Source: Ulva prolifera (lineage: Eukaryota > Chlorophyta > Ulvophyceae > Ulvales > Ulvaceae). Taken from it: a stretch of 64,000 bases of DNA. Below, in pieces: positions 57,588 to 64,000 of the stretch; the stretch's first letter is position 1; the number at the start of each line of letters is the position of its first letter. Both the position numbers and the translations under genes were made by a program. The stretch covers positions 2,178,001 to 2,242,000 of the forward strand of contig CM041200.1 of the NCBI GenBank assembly GCA_023078555.1, in the 5' to 3' direction. The notes beneath the pieces are model-generated. The model searched no databases. It was not told where the DNA came from and worked only from the letters and a program-made list of their open reading frames with translations.

Positions 57588-58858
57588 ATGGCATTCTCTG
57601 TATCCGCCCCGAAGGTGCGGTATTTTCCCAGCTCCAGTCGACTTGCGCCGGAGCGCTGTGAAATAATTTTGTTAGTTGTACAGGTTTCCGCTCGCAGCGG
57701 TGCTCGCTGCGTGGCCGTCCGTGCCCAGAAGGCTGAGGTCGCCAAGCAGGCTTCTACGGCTGCAGTGGCCGCTGCCCTTGCCACTGTTATCTCTGTTGGC
57801 GCAGTCGACGCCGCTTATGCTGACGTTGCTGGCCTGACTCCTTGCTCTGAATCGAAGGGCTTCGAGAAACTCAGGAAGACCGAGGTTAAGAAGCTGGAGA
57901 AGCGCAAGAAGCAGGTGAGCGGATTTTACCCATGCAATCACCCTGTCCACTGGCGAGTCGAAGGCATTTGCTGACCATACCCTGTTCGAAAGGACATCCT
58001 GTCGCAAGTTGACTGGGAGCGTATATACTTTATATTCAACTGCCGCGGCCAACACCCTTGCGCAGCGTGGAGGCCGTGTTGCTTTTGTCGACATATGCAA
58101 ATACCTTGCCGATGAAATTGGTGTCGGGCAGTCCAGTTCAGGCGCACTCATGCGGAGATTGGAAAGTGTAGTCGTGTATTTGACTTTTTCGGAGGTTCAA
58201 TCTTGACTGACGCAGATGTGTGTTCTTGCGATCGTTGCGTGTAGCACGCTGACTCCCGCATCTGTTCATTTCTGTCCTTCTAGAAAGTATGCGACCATTA
58301 ACTATGTGTCGTGCGCTTGTCAAATCTGTTAGTGATCGTTCGTAATGGCTGGTAATTTGTGACATGCAGTACGAGGCCGGCTCTGCTCCTTACCTGGCGC
58401 TGGATGCTACCATCGATCGTACCAACAAGCGCTTCGCGAACTATGCGAAGGCCAACCTGCTCTGCGGCACCGATGGTCTCCCCCATCTGATTGCCGACCC
58501 TGGTCTGGCTCTTAAGTACGGCCATGCCGGGGAAGTCTTCGTACGTTGCCCCTCTGTGTGACATGTGTAGCCTTTTCGGACTGGAAACTGAACTTGTTCT
58601 TCATGACGTACGGCGTTGATGCAGATCCCGACTATTGGCTTCCTCTATGTTGCTGGCTACATTGGCCATGTGGGTCGTACGTACTTGAACGCCATCAAGG
58701 GAGAGAAGAAGCCCACCGACAAAGAGATCATCATTGATGTTCCAATGGCTCTGGGCATGGCGTTCAGGGGCTTTGCTTGGCCAGCACAGGTTGTTGGTGA
58801 GCTCCGTGCTGGCACACTGACAGCAGATGACAAGAACATCACAGTCAGCCCCCGATAA
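57588..58858 (+). CDS. PSAF: PsaF, photosystem I subunit III
   Basis: Lumen-exposed photosystem I subunit that docks plastocyanin or cytochrome c6. Exons 57588-57614, 57684-57914, 58370-58540, 58625-58858 give 220 residues. The precursor has a bipartite leader: a Ser/Arg/Ala stroma-targeting part (MAFSVSAPK, then [20 protein letters not shown]) and a hydrophobic thylakoid signal [20 protein letters not shown] ending AYA before mature [14 protein letters not shown]. The Lys-rich helix [18 protein letters not shown] is the green-lineage plastocyanin-binding extension. Then [72 protein letters not shown]. The 69-bp segment 57615-57683 is in frame without a stop but has good splice sites and is read as an intron. 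A TGTAA lies about 75 bases past the stop. Confidence 0.97.
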
Positions 58859-59776
58859 AGTGCGTATGGATTTAGAATTTAGTGTACTCACTTCAAGTGG
58901 TCCGCAGTCGAGTTGATCTGCAGTTGCACTGCCAGTTGTAAACTCGAGGTATAACAGGCCAGGCGCACAGCACTGTATTTGATCGAGCTACCATCAGTTG
59001 CTTTGAAGTGGAAAGTGTTAAGTACCCACATACGTTACCTGAATGTTCAGATTGAATGGTCAGCTTTTCTTCTAATGTTGAGGTCACATGAACAATTATT
59101 TCGATCACAGACGGCAAGTAAGTATTTGTTGCATTTAATCATGCTGAATTGCTGTAAGTTGTGTCGAGCATACGTCGTTGGTAACCATCACCTGCGTTAA
59201 TGATGTATGGATCGTCTGCGCCTGCTCGTGTAGGTGGGGTGTCTGCATGTGTTGGTCTATGCAATGGCAGTGCCAAACGTGTAAGGCTCGTCAACGTTAC
59301 CAGCACCTGGAGGCATGTTCGTGCAAGAATCGGAACTACCGCTTACATGACATGTGATCGGTCCAAATGATCCTTCAGGCGAATCCGTAACATGTAGGCC
59401 ATGCCCAGTGTGCTGTAAACGTTAGTATCGGATCGTTATCGTAACGTGTTGAGAATGGGAACCCTCGCTACAATGGAAGTGCACCTCCACATTGTGATAT
59501 TGCCCGTACGTCTGTCAGTGTGGCAACATTGATTGAGGTAATTATACTTGCGTCCTTTCTGTCGCACGTTTGTTTGATCTGGATACATCGACTGCTGCCA
59601 TACTTGCCGTTGCGGCGTGACAGGTCATCAGGCTGGGCTGGGACACGGTGGCACGCTGTGTCGGTATCTCAACGAGATTGGCCGGCATGTGAGCGGGAGG
59701 CAAACAGTGATAATGGACCAATAAAGAATACCTGAATCACGACCACACAGCTAATTCAAGGCATGCAATCGCAGCT
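58859..59776. other. Intergenic, PsaF to TMEM234-like gene
   Basis: About 0.9 kb, no supported gene, repeat or RNA. Includes the PsaF 3' flank with a TGTAA near 58935. Confidence 0.4.
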
Positions 59777-60154
59777 ATGTGGGACGCTTATGTCGCGATC
59801 GGTGTAGGGATTTTGTGGGGCCTTACCAATGCACTGATGCAACATGGTGTGTCGAAAGCAGTGAAACGGTCACCGCCGGCACGAGTCGCTGCTGTGGTGG
59901 GAGATCATTGGGCGCGACTGATCGTCGCTAAAACCTTTGTTGTGGCACAGTTGTTGAACTGGTGTGCCAGTGCTGTCCTGATCCTTTACCTGAAAGGCGC
60001 TTCGCTACACTGCGTAACACCGCTCGCAAACGCGGTCACAGTGATCGCGAATGCGATATATAGTTCTTGTTTTCTTGGACACAAGTCGCATTTGCGCTGG
60101 CTTGTTCCTGGAATAGTACTGACGAGCGTCGGTGCGGCCTTGATTGCATATTGA
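59777..60154 (+). CDS. TMEM234-like small multispanning membrane protein
   Basis: Single-exon gene, 125 residues with four probable membrane helices, of the TMEM234 family distantly related to the EamA/SMR drug-metabolite transporter fold. Helix 1 VAIGVGILWGLTNALMQHG carries the conserved LWG-TN pattern; helix 2 LLNWCASAVLILYLKGASLH; helix 3 VTPLANAVTVIANAIYSSCF with the conserved PL-AN; helix 4 WLVPGIVLTSVGAALIAY at the very C-terminus. Function in plants is unknown; in zebrafish the protein affects kidney filtration basement membrane. The lack of introns contrasts with every other confident gene in the window. Confidence 0.82.
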   Translation: MWDAYVAIGVGILWGLTNALMQHGVSKAVKRSPPARVAAVVGDHWARLIVAKTFVVAQLLNWCASAVLILYLKGASLHCVTPLANAVTVIANAIYSSCFLGHKSHLRWLVPGIVLTSVGAALIAY

Positions 60155-60180
60155 CCATCAACTAGGTATCCGTCGTGCTC

Positions 60181-60793
60181 ATGGAGAAACTAGTAGTAGC
60201 CATCACAGAAGTCGAAGGTCTAGCAGACGCTTTAGCAATGGCAAGGAAGAAGGTATGCTTTGTACCCAAGTCCGTATTATGCATCAGAGACGTTGCTGGC
60301 CTGCTCAGTTCAAACTCTATCTGAATCTCCGAAGGTAGGCCTGCTCGCATGCTGTTTCATGTTTGCACTTCCAGCATTCGATTTGCAGATTCTAGACCTC
60401 GACATTCAACGCCAGGGTGTGCGTGAAGCCGCCCGTGCAATTCAAAAGCAGCAGAAGGGTGCAACATGCTGCATGCACGTCTGGATTACGTTGCCTGGAG
60501 CAGTGCCAATGCACATGGTCAGGCATGAAGCCTTGCAATGGTTGGATGCAGGTGTGTGTATATACACAGTCCTGACTGTTGCGTACCACTACATTGCTGC
60601 AGTCTTTGATAATTAGCAACGGTCTGTCCTGAAAATTGTATGTGTAGAGTCTGATAGGCTTGAGAAAGCCATGGACATCATGCGCAAGAAACAGAAGACG
60701 CTAGTAAGCTTGATCACGGACAAAAGTGGTATTCCAGATGGATGTAGTCCAGAAATGCTCAGAGCTTTCATCACTCTGAAGGACAGGGAGTAG
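60181..60793 (+). CDS. Small all-helical protein, 95 residues, unrecognised
   Basis: Three exons, 60181-60252, 60389-60458, 60648-60793, fit in phase (0 then 1). Protein: MEKLVVAITEVEGLADALAM then ARKK; ILDLDIQRQGVREAARAIQK then QQKG; ESDRLEKAMDIMRKKQKTLV then SLITDKSG and a tail ending ITLKDRE. Each exon ends or runs in a similar amphipathic helix (ADALAMARKK, REAARAIQKQQK, EKAMDIMRKKQK), suggesting a helical bundle or coiled-coil subunit built from related segments. I do not recognise the family. It begins 27 bp after the TMEM234-like stop on the same strand. Confidence 0.5.
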
Positions 60794-60798
60794 AAAAG

Positions 60799-61010
60799 AT
60801 TGTCCCAACAACCGGCTGACTGCTGCGCTCGAGGCAGCACTGAGTGACAACTACCACTCGACCATGCTGGTGCATGTGCGGCCAGAGGCAACACCGATGG
60901 AGGAGGCGGTGCGGTGCTTTGCAGAGTGTATGCAGGGGCTGCACACCACCCCCGAGAGGCAAGTGATCCCGAAGTGCTCCTGTGGCGGTGCAAGGAGAAT
61001 TTTTAACTGA
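60799..61010 (+). pseudogene. Kinesin motor C-terminal fragment
   Basis: A frame overlapping the end of the 95-residue gene reads CPNNRLTAALEAALSDNYHS then TMLVHVRPEATPMEEAVRCF and AECMQGLHTTPE, ending CSCGGARRIFN and stop. This aligns by eye with the end of a kinesin motor domain (RNSKLTxLLQxxLGGxxxTLMxVxxSP, then the ETxxxLxFA helix). The residues for nucleotide binding and the rest of the motor are not found within the preceding 1 kb. It is either the last exon of a gene whose earlier part is unrecognisable or, more likely, a relic of a host kinesin gene. Confidence 0.4.
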
Positions 61011-62688
61011 CATTTCCACGGAAATATCAGGTGTATGTATTGGAAAGCCTGTGATGAGGACCGGCGACAACCTTGCACAATGTGAAAGTTTCAGATGAAT
61101 GGACGTCACCAAGTTGCCACATGCCTCCTCCGGCGTTTGCTCTTTTTGGAGTGCCGGCAGTTGCTTGTATGTGTATGAATGTATATTGCATGTATGTGGC
61201 CATTTTCCTTGCGTTGGGAATGGGCCGGTACGGCCAGGCTTTGGCCTATGAGTGAATGTTGAGGGCCTTTGTAGATCCGGAACACAGAATAGCAGCTCTG
61301 ATTTTTGAAATTGTAATCAATATGGCTCCTTGTATTGTTATGGCGTATGTGAAAACGTAATGTCCTACAGAATCAGTGGAATTACCCAGGCATTTGAAAT
61401 TGGGCATGCACAAACTGAGGGTTGGTAGGCAGTGAACATGCATGATTTTAGTGCAGTTGCATTCAGTGCTGAGACTGTGTGGTGGATGATTGTGCACATG
61501 TCACTCTACTGCCTGAGCATGCAACGGCATGCATCAAGTCAACTGCCACTCTACGCTAGCAGCATTAAACGCATGCTTGCTCGAGGGAGGATGGTGTTCG
61601 ATACAGTGGGTATGAGCATTGGTGGCAAGATGTGGATGCGACAGCTTCGGACCTCATGCACGCCCTGCCCCTCACATACACAGAAAGTGAGTGTACTGCC
61701 ATTACACTGCGGTAGGCTGGTCTTTGGATTACAACGCAATGGCCTAGCAGATGCGCGACATGCTTGCATGTACAACCAAGTTTCCTGAAGTGATCACGAC
61801 ATGGCGGGGCTTCGATGCCAACAACGCGCAGGTTGCCGTCACAGGCAAAGGTCGATGTACTGTGAACACAATGATCACAAACGGTTGAAAGGGCCTGCCC
61901 GTACTACCTTGGCTAGTGCTGTCGCGCGTAGGAAGAGGTTAAGCTGCAACGATGTAGAGTACTCATGCTTTTTTCGCTCCACACTCCGACACTAGGACAA
62001 AAGTAGTTGTTGCAGACGTAGAGAGCGCTGCAAACGATTCGTAGCCAACCGCAGGTTGCTATCTGTCAATTTTTATGCTCACACACCCCAAACGAGTATC
62101 TTTGTATCCACCAGACTGTCTTTGCACAGCCAGACACGATCCGCCCTCCCGCAGCACAGGACAAGCCGACTGTGGCTGGAACTGCAGCCGGTGAAGTTCA
62201 ATCGTGTTTACAAATTTCTGGTATCGGGATCTGTCAATTTTTTTGTCGCTGTTAGTTATCACCATGCGGCAGTGGTCCGGCCAACGCTGCAGCAACTTCC
62301 AGGGCGCCGCTCCGACCCGCAATCCTATTAGGTACGCTCGTTCGCATTGCTGGGCCAAGGCACTTGCTGAAGCCCTCAGATTCGATGCATGCGCATGTTC
62401 AATTTCGGCTCGCTTTATTTTGCCGCTTTGCGCAACACAATCACAGCGTGTTTCGTTCGGCAACTTTCGTAGCATTGTGAGATATGTGCAATTCGATTCG
62501 GTGTTTTCTTGTTTACGGTCATTTTTTGAAGTGTACATCAGTCGTCTACCGCTGAGATTTTTGGGATCCGGCGGAAGTCCGGTTTTGCAATTGTGAACTG
62601 AGCCGAGATTGGTCGTGCCACCCACTATCATGGGCCGCTTCGTAAATTCCCATCGATCACGTCGGAGTAGAGACAATGTTGGGCGTTG
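61011..62688. other. Gene-poor stretch
   Basis: Contains ORFs of 118 codons (+, 61432-61788) and 226 codons (-, 62059-62739) with no recognisable domain, low conservation signal and no splice partners. Nothing else seen. Confidence 0.35.
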
Positions 62689-63995
62689 ATGTTTGCAACT
62701 GCAAATCACAGGTGTGTCGGAAAACTTGGGCAGTACCATCAGTGTTGCGTTTGCTTAGTGTGCAGGCCCCAAAAACCGTCAGCGCCATTGGACAGGGACA
62801 TCAGTACACAGGATATCGCTATTTCTACAACTAGCGATGATGCATTTCTCCACGCGCTTCCTCCGAGTTCCTTTCCGACTCCAGTGCTCCTGCCTGCCTC
62901 TTGGTTGAACGAAAAAGCAGAATCTCCAGAAGGTGGAAACGACACACAGTCGCAGGTGTTAGCATGGGTATGCTCCTACTGGCTCAGCTGAACGCCTGCA
63001 AACCTGTAATCTTCTCATCGAAGCCCCTGACCAGGTCATTACCACGATTGGGTGGTGCCCTTCCAAGCACATTCAATTCCTGTTTGGCACTAGACGGCAA
63101 AGAACATGGCTTGCAGAGGAGACGGCGCATCTCTGCAGCAGTGGAGATTGCCACGTGTGTTCGCCAAACCTGTCTGTCTTTGGACGCTGCAAGCAGGGAG
63201 ATGTCTGCACGAATCAAGGAGATTGACCGGGTCATTCAGAGGGTGGACCATCTTGCAAAGGCCTGCACATCGTCGAAACAGCCACAAACAAAGACTGGGA
63301 CACCGAGTGACCCTGTAAGATCAGGAGACATCAGCGCTACCTCAACTGTGACTGTTGTTCCTACCCACATTGACACGGGCAGAGATGCTGATGACAAACA
63401 AGCAATGGGGGGCCACAGCACCTCCCCACACAATGCGACGCTGCCGTGCATCATTGCTGATATTCAAGAGAACCGCTCGGCGCATGTTAAGACCACTGTC
63501 ATCGAAAATTCAGCACAGGGCATGGTGGAGGAGGTGCTCCCAGCCGAGGTGGTGGGTGAGCGTCCGATCATGCAACAGATCGGCACAAGCAGCCATTCGC
63601 TTCACCCTGGCATTGATGGCAGCTCGTCTGTCAAAATATCACTTTACAAACAGCAGCGCACGGCCGTTGTGACTGTGCAAGTGGCTGTGCAAGTGCACCC
63701 TTGCCTGCAACTTCCTGATACGCAGGATGATGCTGAGTGCCTACTGCCTTGTGGCCGTGAGCCGCATATGGACGTAGCTGTCGCGTTTGCTGCCTCCGCG
63801 GCTGCTCAGGCGGCCAATGACTGCAGTCGGTATGCGCCTCTTTGCACCTCCCATCGCATGCATAGCTATGACTGTGTAACTGTACATACCAGTCTTACCG
63901 GTGCCCTGAATTGTGAGACGCTCACGCATGCGAGCCGCCTTGACACATGGCCGCATGGACTGTCGTCCGGTGCCAGCATCATGCTGATGTTGTGA
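62689..63995 (+). CDS. Unrecognised protein, 363 residues
   Basis: Three exons, 62689-62711, 62766-62955, 63117-63995, join in phase. N-terminus MFATANHRPQKPSAPLDRDI, then a Ser/Pro/Thr-rich stretch. The only ordered part appears to be a helical block in exon 3: RRRRISAAVEIATCVRQTCL, SLDAASREMSARIKEIDRVI and QRVDHLAKAC, with heptad-like spacing. The rest is Thr/Ser/Val-rich, ending SGASIMLML with the stop at the window edge. A small helical motif within a disordered protein suggests a scaffold or subunit, but no function is inferred. Confidence 0.5.
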
Positions 63996-64000
63996 AGGAT

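Noticed and set aside
61432-61788. 118-codon plus-strand ORF
   Set aside because: No domain, no splice partners and no conserved pattern seen.
62059-62739. 226-codon minus-strand ORF
   Set aside because: No domain, overlaps the first exon of the plus-strand gene at 62689, composition not distinctive.
1-63995. Search for virus-derived or LTR-type elements
   Set aside because: No reverse transcriptase, integrase, protease, capsid or long terminal repeats seen on either strand.

Overview
The window reads as nuclear DNA of a flagellated green alga (chlorophyte or early-diverging streptophyte). Genes are split by many short GT-AG introns whose acceptors mostly read TGCAG. Plastid and plant-lineage genes (lycopene beta-cyclase, PsaF, SufB, an NPSN-type SNARE) sit beside CCDC40, which is needed for motile cilia. 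I see no rRNA, convincing tRNA, CRISPR, prokaryotic operon, reverse transcriptase, integrase or capsid gene. All exon models are hand-read from splice phase and family resemblance, so single splice sites may be off by a base or two, and 5' ends are the least certain part of several genes.

Layout. 1-3.9 kb (+): the 3' part of lycopene beta-cyclase, then a small PH-domain protein like plant PH1. 4.0-10.2 kb (-): RAD51D directly downstream of FAN1, two DNA-repair genes in the same orientation with a very small gap. 10.9-13.2 kb (-): a PH plus WW-domain protein. 13.7-19.9 kb (-): nucleolin (acidic tracts, two RRMs, RGG tail) with a 2.9-kb intron filled by a minisatellite of about 126-129 bp units. 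20.9-25.7 kb (-): a very large WxxF-rich synergin/aftiphilin-like trafficking protein with an SH3BGR/thioredoxin-like fold embedded near its end. 26.4-28.3 kb (-): an SH3-like barrel followed by a Q/G/H/Y-rich tail.

28.3-39.7 kb is sparser. It holds copies of a short GT-rich dispersed repeat, a 68-residue membrane protein (-), an 85-residue Cys-rich presumptive zinc protein (-), a type I membrane protein with a beta-helix-like ectodomain (+), and poorly resolved coding traces. 39.7-47.1 kb (+) is the DNA2 nuclease-helicase. Then come a GNAT acetyltransferase (-), the NPSN SNARE (+), CCDC40 (-), SufB (-) and, divergently from SufB, PsaF (+). The right end holds a TMEM234-like protein, a 95-residue helical protein, a kinesin-like fragment and an unrecognised 363-residue protein (all +).

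Functional threads: three genome-maintenance factors of interstrand-crosslink, fork and homologous repair (RAD51D, FAN1, DNA2); plastid Fe-S and photosystem I biogenesis (SufB/PsaF sharing one upstream region); endomembrane traffic (synergin-like, NPSN, two PH proteins).
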